From the NCBI RefSeq assembly GCF_002127325.2, contig NC_035433.2, forward strand, positions 129,898,695 through 129,962,694: 64,000 nt of DNA, written 5' to 3'. Under the pieces are notes generated by a model, which had not been told where the DNA came from, did no database searches, and saw only the letters and a list, made by a program, of their open reading frames with translations. The translations under genes were made by a program, and so were the position numbers. Source of the stretch: Helianthus annuus. Lineage: Eukaryota; Streptophyta; Magnoliopsida; Asterales; Asteraceae. Positions 46,388 to 58,600 of this stretch are shown one piece after another (position 1 is the first letter of the stretch; each line of letters opens with the position of its first letter).

Positions 46388-48602
46388 ATGACGGAAAGAA
46401 AGGATGATGATCCGGTGCCGACAAGCACCGAACAAATGAAAGAGTTAATTGCCAAAGAAGTGGGGAAGGCAATTGAGGGTAGTCTATCCGGTTTCATAGA
46501 AAAAATTCAAAACACGGTGTTATCATTAGTCGAAGAACGAGTTAAAAGGTTGGAAGATAATGTCAACCTTATGAGGGAAAAATCCAGAGAACGCAAAGGG
46601 TGTTCGTATAAGGAGTTTATGGCGTGTAAGCCGCCAATTTACAACGGGGAGGTCGACCCGATAATATGCCAAAGATGGCTAAGTGACGTAGAAGGGGTGT
46701 TTGAAAGGACCCACTGTGACGTGAGTCATTTTGTTGCTTACGGAACAGGTCAATTAAGGGGTCAAGCCAAGGATTGGTGGGACAATAAAAAGAAAGAGAT
46801 GGGAGCCGAGGCGGCAAGGATCATGACATGGGACAAGTTTAAGGTGCCATTCCTTAAACACCATAGTCCCAAGGCGGTCATCAACAGGATCAAGGAAGAG
46901 TTCATCCAGTTAAGACAAAAGGGTGAAACAATTGGTAAAATCACGTGCATCTTTATGGATAAGCTGAGATTCTGTGATGAGTTAGTGACTACGAAGGAGC
47001 AGAAGATATATTATTATTATAATATGTTAAGTGCTGAATATCGGGAGTTCATGACTCCATCAAAGTATGAAACCCTCACGGAGATCATTAACACCGCCCG
47101 GGAGCGGGAGATCGAGTTGAAGAAGCAGATTGAGAGGGGCGAACGAAGGGCGCAGGATGTGAATCCAAGCCCTACAAAGAATGCGAAAACAGCAGAAACA
47201 ACACGAAAGATGCATGTTAAAGGCGGGTAGCCAAGTTGTAAAGTGTGTGGGAAAGGTCACAAGGGTGAGTGCCGTTTCAAAGACAAACCGTGCCCCATAT
47301 GCGGGAAAACGGGGCACACGACATCTCTATGTCCGGGTAAAGTCTCGGTTTGCTACAAATGTTATCAGCTCGGCCATAAAAAGTCTGAATGTCCAGACTT
47401 AGTTGGAAAGAGAGACACTAAAGAATATCCAACAGAAGCTCCAAAGGCGAACGCCAGGTCATTCCAACTTACAACGGCTGAAGCGAAAACAGAACCCGAT
47501 GTGGTCTCAGGTATATTCGCAATAAACTCGATTCCTGCACGTGTATTATTTGATACGGGTGCGAATAAATCCTTTATTTCACATGGATTTATTCGACATC
47601 CTTCATTTGTATTAACAAAATTATCTGTGCCCTTAGAAGCTGAAATAGGGGACAACAAAAGTTTCATAGTTTGTGATGTTTGTCAAGGCTGTAAATTAAG
47701 TATCGATGACGAGGAGTACTTGATAGATCTAATCCCGATGTCAATGGGAGAGTTTCAAGTAGTTGTTGGGATGGTTTGGCTATCTCGACACCACGCAAAG
47801 GGCGTGTGTTTCCGTAAGGAGATAAAGCTAACATCTCCGAGCGGAAAACACGTCACCATCTTTGGCGAAAAAGGAGGCAATCCTAAAATATGCTCGATGT
47901 TGAAAGCTTACAAGCTTATGAAGCATGGATGTAAGGCGTTTATGATATACGCGAATGAGCCCGAGAAAGAATCACTGAAGATTGGAGACGTACCAGTGGT
48001 ACGTGACTTCGAAGATGTGTTTCTGGAAGATCTACCGGGGATACCGCCCAAACGGGAGGTAGAGTTCGGAATCGAATTGGTTCCGGACGCGAAACCCTTA
48101 GCAAAAGCGCCGTACCGACTCGCGCCATCGAAGTTACAAGAATTAATGTTGCAAATTCAAGACTTGCTTAACAAGGGATTTATAAGGCCGAGCGTGTCTT
48201 CTTGGGGCGCACCGGTATTATTTGTGAAAAAGAAGGACGGAAGCATGCGAATGTGTATCGATTACCGGGAGTTGAACAAACTCATGGTAAAGAATCGATA
48301 CCCGCTTCCGAGGAATGACGATCTATTCGACCAATTAAAAGGTGTGAATTGGTTTTCGAAAATCGACCTTAGAACGGGGTATCACCAATTAAAAGTCAAA
48401 GAAGAGGATGTACCGAATACGGCTTTCCGCACGTGATACGGACACTACGAGTTCCTCGTAATGTCATTCGGGCTGACAAATGCACCCGCGGCTTTCATGG
48501 ACCTCATGAACCAAGTTTGTAAGCCGATGTTGGATAAGTCGGTAATTGTGTTTATCGATGACATTCTGGTGTACTAAAAAAGTGAAGCAGATCATGCGCA
48601 TC
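46388..48602 (+). pseudogene. gag-pol: E3 gag-pol remnant with three nonsense codons
   Basis: Gag starts MTERKDDDPVP at 46388. The frame is unbroken in phase but has TAG at 47228-47230 (serine codon in E2), TGA at 48434-48436 (arginine codon CGA-type in E2) and TAA at about 48574-48576 (serine in E2). Two zinc knuckles ([28 protein letters not shown]), protease DTGAN and RT up to FIDD are recognisable. RNase H and integrase are cut off by E4. An invariant-looking tryptophan-preceding aspartate after the protease (GMDWL in relatives) is valine here, a sign of relaxed constraint. Confidence 0.9.
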
Positions 48603-50789
48603 TGTAACACCCCAAATTTCGTAAGACATATTATAATGTTTTAATCGCAAAATTTTGACGAAAAGAAATGGTAAACATAGAATTCTACCATTATTAAAGT
48701 TTTACAAATTTTAGTAAATCTAAAATTCTTATGTATACATGAAGGTTTACTAGGTTAGTATGTAGAAATGGGGGAAAGTGACATGTTATGAAAAGATGAG
48801 GGGGTTAAAAGGAAAAATATGTCATCAAAACACTTAACAAAAAATGGCCAGTGCTTCATATGTGTGTATGTGCGATCGTGAGATGAGGCCAGGGGAAACA
48901 TTTCCCTTCAAAACCCTAACATCCCTAAATCCCTCAAATTGAAAGAGAAATCAAAGATTAATCGAATGCATGAGGCATGAACTTTGATTAGCTAAGTGTG
49001 CCCGACATCAAGTAAGTTTAATTTCTTGTTTTGGTGATTTTGATGAAGTGGGTTATGTGTAATCCGTGAATGTTCAATGAAATTGAGCATGAATACAACA
49101 ACATGTAAAGTTGGATTGTGCTTAATTTTGATTGTATTGATGAGTTGGGATAAAACCCACTTAGAATTTGAAGGAAGATGAAGTCTAGTGAAGATTTATG
49201 ATGAATTGTGTAACGTTGATGTTAGAGTAGCGTTATAGAAAGTAGTTAGATGGATAATTTGATATAAAAACATATGATGCTTGGTTATGATAAGGATTTG
49301 TGAAAGATTATGTTAATTCATGGATGAACTAGGAAGAATGTGCTTTAATTGGTTGTACAATGTGCACTAAATGGTGTACGCACACCAAGTGTATGATGAA
49401 ATGTCTAAGTGAAGTTAAGATATGAGATTGTATGAAATGGCTTGATATATATATATGAATGAGATGAAGTAATGATGTAATTAGTAGTATACTAACTTGA
49501 AGAATGTGATTTAGATGGAACTTATACAAGAATTCGGGTTGAATGTATGTTTTGGTCAAGACTATGCATTAAGGACTTGTACATTGTGTTTAATATCACT
49601 AGGTGATCATGTGATTGTAAGCATATTTGCATGGTGAGTAAGAAATGTATATAGTGTCTTTGATATAGCATAAATGATGTTACGAATATAGGTGAATAAG
49701 TCGGAAGTACATATGATAAACCGTTGACTTCTGAAAGTCAACTACGCATAGGAAGCATAATTTGACTTGTTGTTATAAAGGTAGGATATTAGAAAGTCGT
49801 ATGGTACATGTTACATCTATACGCGTTATATAAAATGACATGGTAAATTGTATGAGTTTGAAAGGATGTGAAATTGGGTATATGTCTTATGCTTGTTATA
49901 ATTGACTAATGAAAGTCAAATGTGAATATGCAATTGATATGATCTTTAACATGTACAATTGTGTATGCTAACGAGAATGTGAATTGGTGGCATGAAAGTA
50001 GAGGAATCATATCAAGATGGACTCAAGCATGAAAGGCTAACGGGTCAAGAGGAGGCAAGGAAGTGGATACAGACACGGATGCACAAGGTAAGTGATTTCC
50101 GAATCACTTCTTAGTTTGTTAAGTAAGGTTATGTTCTAGTTAATTAGGCAAGATAATTGAAGTCAAATAAGAAGGGTTGTATGAAATTGATGATCTACGA
50201 TAAATAGGCCGAATGGGTCAAAAATGTGGTTTTATTACTATATCGGAAGGGTTGTATAAGTAATTGATTACGGTACTATAACCGGGTATGGGTAGAATTG
50301 TACATAAGTACGCTAACCAAGAATCGGAGACGCGGATTAATAGTCTAAAGACTCGGTTGTGAGTCATGGTTAATAGACAAACAATTTCGCATTTGAAATT
50401 GTATTAACAAAGTTTGCTTTCGTATAAATGAATGACATGAATAGGTTTAACGTATACCGGGTATCGGGTGCATAAATCCCAAGTACGAACCCTGGATAAT
50501 GTAAAAGTATTATAGTTATAACGTTTATGTAAGTTTTGGGTTAAAACAAATGAGTAGTTTGACGAAAACATGAACGGGTCGAATAAGTGAAGCGGGTATA
50601 TAAAGCCGAGAGCTTTAAATGGATATTTTCCTTAAACCGGATATTGGATTTCAAGTTCATAGGATAGAATGTGAATTTACAAGCATGTAGGAAGAAACGG
50701 GAGGTTAAACGGGTAAACGGTTCAAAAGTTATGCGCGTTTTAGTGCGTACGGACGACGAAACGGAGCTGCAGAAAAATGCAATATCTAA

Positions 50790-50925
50790 AGGGCGTCGCC
50801 GACGGCCTTAAGGACGTCGCCGACGGGCTCTACAAACTCAGTTTTTGGCTGATGGGTTATTTGACTGTCTACGGAAGTTTTGGGCTACGGGCAATTGCAA
50901 GGGCCGTCACCGACGGCCTCCCCAT
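50790..50925. other. CpG-rich repeated dyad block (E4 LTR)
   Basis: Three related words: GGGCGTCGCCGACGGCC, GACGTCGCCGACGGGC and GGCCGTCACCGACGGCC, about 120-260 bp upstream of the TATA box at 51047. Confidence 0.6.
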
Positions 50926-51046
50926 GTTCAAAAACCTGAAATTTGTTATCTAAGTTGATTTGGGTATAGTAGGCTTCGGTTTGTTATCCGTGGACCACGA
51001 CGGGCCTCCCAAACATGATTTTGATCGTTCCTTTGATGTTTATGGG

Positions 51047-51054
51047 CTATAAAT
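51047..51054 (+). promoter_or_regulatory. TATA box of E4 LTR
   Basis: GGGCTATAAATC, the best TATA match in this LTR, downstream of the CpG-rich block as in E1. Confidence 0.6.
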
Positions 51055-51079
51055 CTAAGTCTAAGTACCATGTAATTAA

Positions 51080-51425
51080 TGTATGGATATATAAGAGGTA
51101 TATAAGATCTTGAACATGTACGTAAGGGTGTATGTACATATGTAGACGTGTATTTAAGTATATATGAAGGCACGTATGAGTGTATGCAAGTAAGTAGAGA
51201 CGTAGTAATGTATGTAAGTATGTAGACGTGTAATTATGTATATGTGAAGATACGTATGTGTATATGTACGTATGTAGAGGCGTAGTGATGTATGTGCGTA
51301 TGTAGATGTGTATATGGTATATATGAAGGTACGTGTGAGTGTATACATGTATGTAGAGATATAGGAAGGTATGTACGTATGTAGATGTGTATGTATGCAT
51401 GTAAGAATGTATGTATGCATCATTT
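51080..51425 (+). repeat. Degenerate GTATGTA-rich tandem repeat in E4 LTR
   Basis: About four units of roughly 80 bp built of TATGTAxGTATGTAGAxGTGTA words. The Thr/Tyr/His-rich open frames on the opposite strand are artefacts of the repeat. Confidence 0.8.
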
Positions 51426-53099
51426 AGATACGTCGAGTAATACGTTATTAATAGTGTGCCTTGAGAATGAAAAGTAATGCAGGTACATTATTGAAGCCTC
51501 ACCAGGATATGGATACACGGATGAAATGCTTAAAGTTAGAAAGATAATGAAATGGGAAGTGTACGAGATTGAATCTTGTTTATGTATTGTGTACTAATGT
51601 TATGAATGTATGTGGTGAGTGCAGGTTGTACGAATCACGGGCGGTTATCACGAAGAATAGAGATCGAAGACCGAGTCACAAGATAGATTGTACGGGAATA
51701 ATTGAGTATGTACTTTAGTTAACAGGACTTATACTTTATTTTTGTAAAAGATACATATTAAAACGAACTTTCAAGTAAGTCAAGACGTTTGTAATGAAAG
51801 AATTTTATGGCACGAATTTCCGCTGTGACTTTTTGTTAAATACGTATTAGGGCCTTATGTCACACCCCGACCGCGTATAACATGCAACCGCGGCGGAAAA
51901 CGTCGGGGAGTGTTGTGGACAGAATTAATTGTTATAAAACCATGGAAATTAAAGTTACATTTTATTTATTAAACAAGGGTTGTACATTGTCTTAGACAGG
52001 AAAATAAAGAGTTTATAACATAGTTAACTAAGTCTATCTTCAGTTTTAGTCTCTAAGGCACAGGTCCGCCCTAGTATCGTGATCAACATCCTATGGAACA
52101 GCTCCTGAAAACACATGTGAAAGTAGGTACGTCAGCATAAAAATGCCTGTGAGATACATAGGTTTTGTGAAAGTGGGATTCATGACTTGAGTTTTAAAGA
52201 ATGTTTAATAACAGTCAGTCATGAACCTTGTAATTTGTCTTGCTTTGTAAACCATTTGAAAAACGATAATATCAGATGATATGTATGGATAAGTGCAAGG
52301 TTAAACGAGTAACCAAGTAAAATGAGTTGAATAAGATAAGTTGTTTTGTAAGACAATGTTTTATGAAAAGTATGTTATTTGTATAAAATGTTATATGTCT
52401 AAACTGAAATGATTTAGATAACGCTAAGATATGTAATATTATACAAACATTTATATATAGGAAGTACCAGCGGCGTATCCACCATGTTTGCATCATATTA
52501 CATACTCCACGTTACTCAAACCATTTACCCGAACCAATCCACCATGTAAATTGTTCATGTATAAACCAAATGTCAAGTGTTATTGTGTAAACCATGTTAA
52601 ATGTTTATGTGCAATGAAAACCACCAAATGTGTATGTCAATGTCAACGTGTTTATGTTTAATGTAAATCATGTAATGTGTATCCCAAAATGTATCATGTA
52701 TGGTAAGCGAAATGTATCAACTTAAACCATATGTAAAATGCACAAAACAAGTCGTTGAAGTAAAACGTGGTTTAAATCAACGTTATGTTCTGTGGAAAAA
52801 TGCATGCTCTATTGATATTAACATTTATGCGGTATTGTAAACTATGCATACATCCAAGCCTTGAGACTGCGGCGATAAACCCTTAAACAAATTAAAGGTT
52901 CATCTAAGTTATGTATATCGAATTCGGTCACTCCTTCCAGTCCTATCAAACCCAGGACTTCAGGAATGGGAGTTGTCAATTCCTATGGTACCACTACCTA
53001 CTAACGAACGGCGTAGCTAATGTTAATGAATGTATTGTCCCATGTTAAACAAACCAAATGTCATAACAAAATGAAGGCATGTGATGTAAACAATTGTAC

Positions 53100-53515
53100 T
53101 AAGTATGCTAAGTAAACATACGAAGCAGAAATGTTTATGTAAATCAATGTGTCCATATGCTGAGTAAACATATGCAACAGAAATGTTTATGTAAATCAAT
53201 GTGTCCATATGCTGAGTAAACATATGCAACAGAAATATTCATGTAAATCAATGTGTCCATATGCTGAGTAAACATATGCAACAGAAATGTTCATGTAAAT
53301 CAATGTGTCCATATGCTGAGTAAACATATGCAACAGAAATGTAATGTAAATCAATGTGTCCATATGCTGAGTAAACATATGCAACAGAAATGTTCATGTA
53401 AATCAATGTGTCCATATGCTGAGTAAACATATGCAACAGAAATGTTCATGTAAATCAATGTGTCCATATGCTGAGTAAACATATGCAACAGAAATGTAAT
53501 GTAAATCAAATGCAC
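53100..53515. repeat. 52-bp tandem array in E5 LTR, about eight units
   Basis: Unit core TGTCCATATGCTGAGTAAAC then ATATGCAACAGAAATG. Two units lack three bases (AAATGTAATGTAAATC). The 5' LTR shows the start of the same array at about 62090-62219 before E6 interrupts it. Confidence 0.95.
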
Positions 53516-54580
53516 TAAGTACACACACAATGGGCATACGTAGCATGAAATGTAATGAAATCGTGTACTATAATGTACTAACAACATAGCAGGCATATGA
53601 TGTGAAAACATGGAAAGCATGAAAGTAACAGATAGGCATATGTGTTTCACCCCAAAACAGTTTGGAAAACAGTAAAAGACGGGGTTCTATGTACTCACCT
53701 GAGATTGCTTTGGAGTTCTTGTATAAAAACCAGATAACGCTAAAGATCACGGAATATCAAACGGCACCTAATAGGTAGCTATGTCAATATACCGGACCAA
53801 ATCGGAAGGATCGGATAGTATGCGGGTTCGTAAACCAAACGAGCATAGAGACTCGTGTAACATGGTTTAACAAAGCCTACATACTAAAATGAAACCTAAC
53901 CTAAGTGCTTGCGACCCATCACGACCCGTTTAGGTAGCTTATGCTACCTTACGCGTCGTTCGCGTAGAACGCGCCTGGAACGCCTAACATCGTGACCACA
54001 AGGTATAACCTCGGAAGGTTATAGCTATGGTCACCTAATGTGTTTGGTCGGATCCTAATGATCGACCAAATGGGTCGGGTTCGAAAGTATAAGCGATGGT
54101 TTAGATCGCTTACCTTACGACCCTATATACGCACTAAACTAAAAGTGACGAGCTAAGCATCTTAGAACATGCTTAACTAAGTTTAGAAAACAGGTTTGGC
54201 ATCAAAGCAAACGGCTTTGATGCTCAAGAGTAGTTTGGTTACAAAATATGCAAGAATGCACATTTTGGCCGAAACTACGACTCGTCACTGAGCCTAGATA
54301 ACGTGGTGATCAGTAGGTGTAGTTACTACGGACTATAACCATCGTGATCACGCTCACGTTATGAAGTTCTAATGAACTTCGCATCGACCATAAGCTGGTC
54401 AATGCAGAAGGTCAACAAAACGTCGACTTTCGGACTCGAAAAGCGAATAAAAGAACGAAAGAATACTTACGGAGGGTCCCCGAATGCTAATCTAGACCAA
54501 AATAGCTCAGGTATGAAACAATGGTTCCAACTTAGAGCCTTAAGATCAGATTGTGTGGGTTTTGAGCAAAATGGGGGGGG

Positions 54581-54590
54581 GTATTTATAG
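54581..54590 (-). promoter_or_regulatory. TATA box of E5 LTR
   Basis: Minus-strand CCTATAAATACCC. The CpG dyad (GGGCTTACGGACCGTAAGCC-like) lies about 190-250 bp upstream in the element's sense. Confidence 0.65.
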
Positions 54591-54774
54591 GAAAAGTGGA
54601 ACTGTTAGGATCGTTTTATCGAATATCGTGCCACGATCTTGTGCGTACATGTGTTACATTACTAGATTCACTGAATATGGCCATTGGCCTTTGATTGGGT
54701 GAAAAGGCAATTGGACCTTTCGCCATTTGAAGAGCCAATCAGCATTAAATGTGGGTTCTGCTATACTGGGGACC

Positions 54775-54830
54775 CCTTACGGACCGTATGGGCTTTGGCT
54801 TACGGTCCGTAAGCCCCTAGTTTGGCAGAT
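54775..54830. other. CpG dyad pair (E5 LTR)
   Basis: CTTACGGACCGTATGGG and CTTACGGTCCGTAAGCC, two related near-palindromes close together and upstream of the TATA box. Confidence 0.6.
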
Positions 54831-55687
54831 TTACAGTTTTGGTCCCTGCAGCACCAAAACTTGGTATTTGATGCGTTTTTGGCACGTTTAAGCCCCGTTA
54901 ACCTTATTTCAAAGCTCTAAAATGATGTTAAAGTATAGGGAACTGAAAATGTGCTCAAAAATATGTCGGATGTCGGTTCGTTTGGCCGTACGGTCGCGAT
55001 GTTCGGTTAATTACGACGGAATGCGCATAAGCGCGAAAGACGATCCAAATTGCGCGACGAATGGATTTTTCTCATGCAAACACTAAGGCATAATACTAGG
55101 ATGCTTACATAAATGATTGGATGTCCGGATGTATTCAGAACGTAAGTTATGCGCGAAAGTGCAAACTTGTGCACTTGTTGACACTTTTAGCCCCTGAATG
55201 ATCCAAAAGTTTGTTTTAGCATACCAAACCCCTCAAAGCCTATTTCTAAGCTATGTAAAGGATATTTATGGTATGTTTAACTTATGGACATGTTCTGGAA
55301 TGTTCGTTACAGTTTAAATTGGCATACTTTCGCAGTTTGTCAAGTTTAGTCCCTGTAAGCGAATTAACTTGTTTTTGCCATACCAAAGCCTTCAAAACTT
55401 ATTTCTAAGTTATGTAAAGGTTATTTAAGGTATGTTGAGTATATGTTGATGTTCCGGAGTATTTGTCGCATTAAACTGAGTACGTTTACGTACTAGTTTG
55501 CGTATAATTCTCCAGAAAGGGATGTAGAGTTTGAAATTGACAAAAGTTAAAATATGAAAAATGTAAAACACAATCAAACAATCATTAGGATAAAATAACA
55601 TTGTTTTATTGATAATTGAACTGTTCATAATGATTACAAACACAAATGTTCCAGTCTCCCCTACTTGTGGAAATTTCGTCCCGAAAT

Positions 55688-58600
55688 TTATTTAGAGGAA
55701 ACTCGTGGAAAAAGATGCGGATATTTTGCCTTCATTTGATCTTCACGTTCCCAAGTAAACTCGGGTCCACGCTTAGATTCCCAGCGAACCTTGACCAAAG
55801 GAATGCGCTTGCGTTTAAGCCACTTGACTTCACGTTCCATGATTTCTACCGGTTTCTCAACAAATTTCAGGGTTTTATCAACACGAATTTCGTCAAGCGG
55901 TATGTGGAGGTTCTCATCAGCTAAACACCTCTTGAGATTGGACACGTGAAAAGTTGGATGAACATTTCCAAGTTCAGGAGGTAACTCAAGTCTGTAGGCT
56001 ACCTTACCGATTCTTTCGATGATCTTGAATGGTCCAACGTATCTAGGTGCAAGTTTTCCTTTCTTTCCAAATCTGATCACACCTTTCCAAGGTGAGACCT
56101 TAAGTAATACACGATCACCGACTTGAAAATCCAAGGGTTTGCGTTTTAGGTCCGCGTAACTCTTTTGACGGCTTCTAGCTATCTGAAGGTTATCACGAAC
56201 TTTCTTAACCTTATCTGTTGTCTCTAAAACGAGGGCAGGTCCAGTAAGCTGAGCCTCGCCGATCTCATTCCAGCAGACTGGTGAACGACATTTTCGACCA
56301 TAGAGAGCCTCGAAAGGAGCCATGTTGATGCTGGAGTGATAACTGTTGTTGTAGGAGAATTCAATCAATGGAAGATGTGAATCCCAACTACCACCAAAAT
56401 CGATCACACAAGCTCTAAGCATATCCTCCAGTGTCTGGATTGTTCTTTCAGATTGACCATCCGTTTGCGGATGATAGGCCGTGCTCAGATTAAGTTGGGA
56501 CCCCATAGCAGATTGCATGGTTCTCCAAAAATGAGAAGTGAAACGAGCATCTCTGTCAGAAATGATGTTCAAAGGAACACCATGTCGAGCTACAATTTCA
56601 TCTACGTAGATTTGAGCAAGTTTGTCAGCCGAAAAATCCTCACGGATTGGCAAGAAATGCGCTGACTTGGTAAGACGATCAACGACTACCCAGATGGCAT
56701 CGTAACCTTTCTTTGTGCGTGGAAGTTTAGTAATGAGATCCATGGTAATGTTTTCCCACTTCCAAACTGGGATCTCTGGTTGCTCCAATAAACCAGAAGG
56801 ACGCTGATGTTCAGCCTTAACCTTAAGACAAGTAAGGCATTTTGATACGTATAAGGCAATGTCTTTCTTCATACCAGGCCACCAATACTGAATACGAAGA
56901 TCCTTATACATCTTATCTGAGCCAGGATGAATGGAATAACGAGACTTATGGGCTTCATCCATAAGCAAGATACGAAGATTATCTTGGCTTGGGACCCACA
57001 AACGGTCCATGAAGTAATATGATCCATTGTCCTTCAGTTCAAGAGCAGGTGTTATGTGATAAGGAAATTCCTTATCCATCAAGCCTTGTGAAACACAAGC
57101 TTGTTGAGCCTGAGAAATACGGGCTTGTATATCAGTTTGAATAACAGATTGGACACGTACACAATGAAGCTTAGTACGTTCCTTGCGACTCAATGCATCG
57201 GCTACGACATTCGCCTTACCAGGATGGTAGCGGATCTCGCAGTCGTAGTCGTTTAGAAGTTCAACCCAACGTCTTTGCCTCATGTTGAGTTCCTTTTGAT
57301 TGAAGATATGTTGAAGACTTTTGTGGTCAGTGAAAACCACACATTTTGTACCGTACAAATAGTGTCTCCAGATCTTAAGAGCGAAGACAACTGCACCCAA
57401 CTCAAGATCATGAGTGGTGTAGTTTTTCTCATGTATCTTCAACTGCCTTGATGCGTATGCTATGACTTTGTTTCTTTGCATCAGGACGCAGCCAAGACCC
57501 AATTTAGATGCATCGCAATAAACGACGAAATCATCATTGCCCTCAGGCAATGTTAGGACAGGCGCGTCGCAAAGCTTTTGTTTCAAAGTCAGAAACGCTT
57601 CCTCTTGTTTGACTCCCCAATTAAATGGCTTGTTCTTCTGAGTTAGAGCAGTTAGAGGAACTGCAATCTTTGAGAAATTCTCAATGAAGCGGCGGTAATA
57701 ACCCGCCAGACCAAGGAAAGAACGAACTTCAGTAGGAGTAGTAGGCGTATTCCAATCCTTAATGGCACTGATCTTGGAGGGATCTACATGAATACCTTGT
57801 TCGTTGACAATATGTCCTAAGAATTGAACCTCTTTAAGCCAGAATTCACACTTGGAGAATTTGGCGAAAAGTTGCTCTTTCTTTAGGAGTTCCAAAGTAA
57901 GACGAAGATGTTGTTCATGATCAGCTCGAGTCTTAGAATATATTAAGATGTCATCAATGAAAACGATGATGAACTTATCCAAATAAGGTTTGCAGACCCT
58001 ATTCATCAAGTCCATGAAAACAGCAGGAGCATTAGTCAAACCGAATGGCATGACTGTGAACTCATAATGTCCATAACGAGTACGGAACGCTGTCTTGGGA
58101 ATATCTTCTTCATGCACCCGAAGTTGATGATATCCAGATCGTAGATCAATCTTTGAAAAGTAAGAAGCGCCTTGCAATTGATCAAAGAGATTATCAATGC
58201 GAGGTAGGGGATATCGATTCTTGATGGTAAGCTTGTTAAGCTCACGATAATCGATACACATCCTAAAAGATCCATCCTTCTTCTTGACAAAAAGAACGGG
58301 AGCACCCCAAGGTGAAAAGCTAGGACGGATAAAACCTTTGTCGGAGAGCTCCTGTAGCTGTTTAGATAATTCTTGCATTTCTGATGGTGCAAGACGGTAT
58401 GGAGCTCTGGCAATGGGACTTGCACCAGGTACAAGATCAATACGGAACTCGACTTGGCGTGCTGGGGGTAGACCAGGTAACTCTTCAGGAAAAACTTCAG
58501 AATAATCCCGAACGACAGGAATATCTGAAATAGTCTTACCCTTGCCTTTATCTGCTGTGACATGTGCTAAGAAAGCCACATAGTGCTTTCGCAGATATTT

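Larger units (their letters stand above)
44088..48602 (+). mobile_element. E3: decayed Ty3/Gypsy element of the E2 family, broken by E4
   Basis: LTR 44088-46109, primer binding site at 46110, gag-pol remnant 46388-48602. It is the E2 family in the opposite orientation and more diverged. The internal region stops in the middle of RT where the E4 LTR begins; the rest should lie beyond the window. The left flank AGAAC (44083-44087) is the expected target duplication. Confidence 0.88.
48603..51857 (+). repeat. E4: LTR of a Ty3/Gypsy-type element, broken near its end by E5
   Basis: It begins TGTAACACCCC inside the RT of E3; left flank GCATC (48598-48602) is the presumed target duplication. 3255 bp are visible, without coding capacity. 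A CpG-rich dyad block is at about 50790-50925 and a TATA box at 51047-51054. The text near 51815 (TTTCCGCTGTG) resembles the text near the end of the E1 LTR, so only a short piece should be missing when E5 interrupts at 51858. Orientation is taken from the TATA box. Whether a full element or a solo LTR is present cannot be seen. Confidence 0.75.
51858..55653 (-). repeat. E5 3' LTR
   Basis: 3796 bp. It contains a 52-bp tandem array (53100-53515), a TATA box (minus, 54581-54590) and a CpG dyad pair (54775-54830). No coding capacity is credible; the repeated MHMFTQHMDTLIY frames come from the tandem array. Confidence 0.92.

Noticed and set aside
50946..51423. Thr/Tyr/His-rich open frames on the minus strand of the E4 LTR
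   Set aside because: Artefacts of the GTATGTA-rich tandem repeat.
53023..53650. Repeated MHMFTQHMDTLIY frames in the E5 LTR (also 62004-62210)
   Set aside because: The 52-bp array is close to a multiple of three plus one, and the frames arise from the repeat; no independent evidence of coding.
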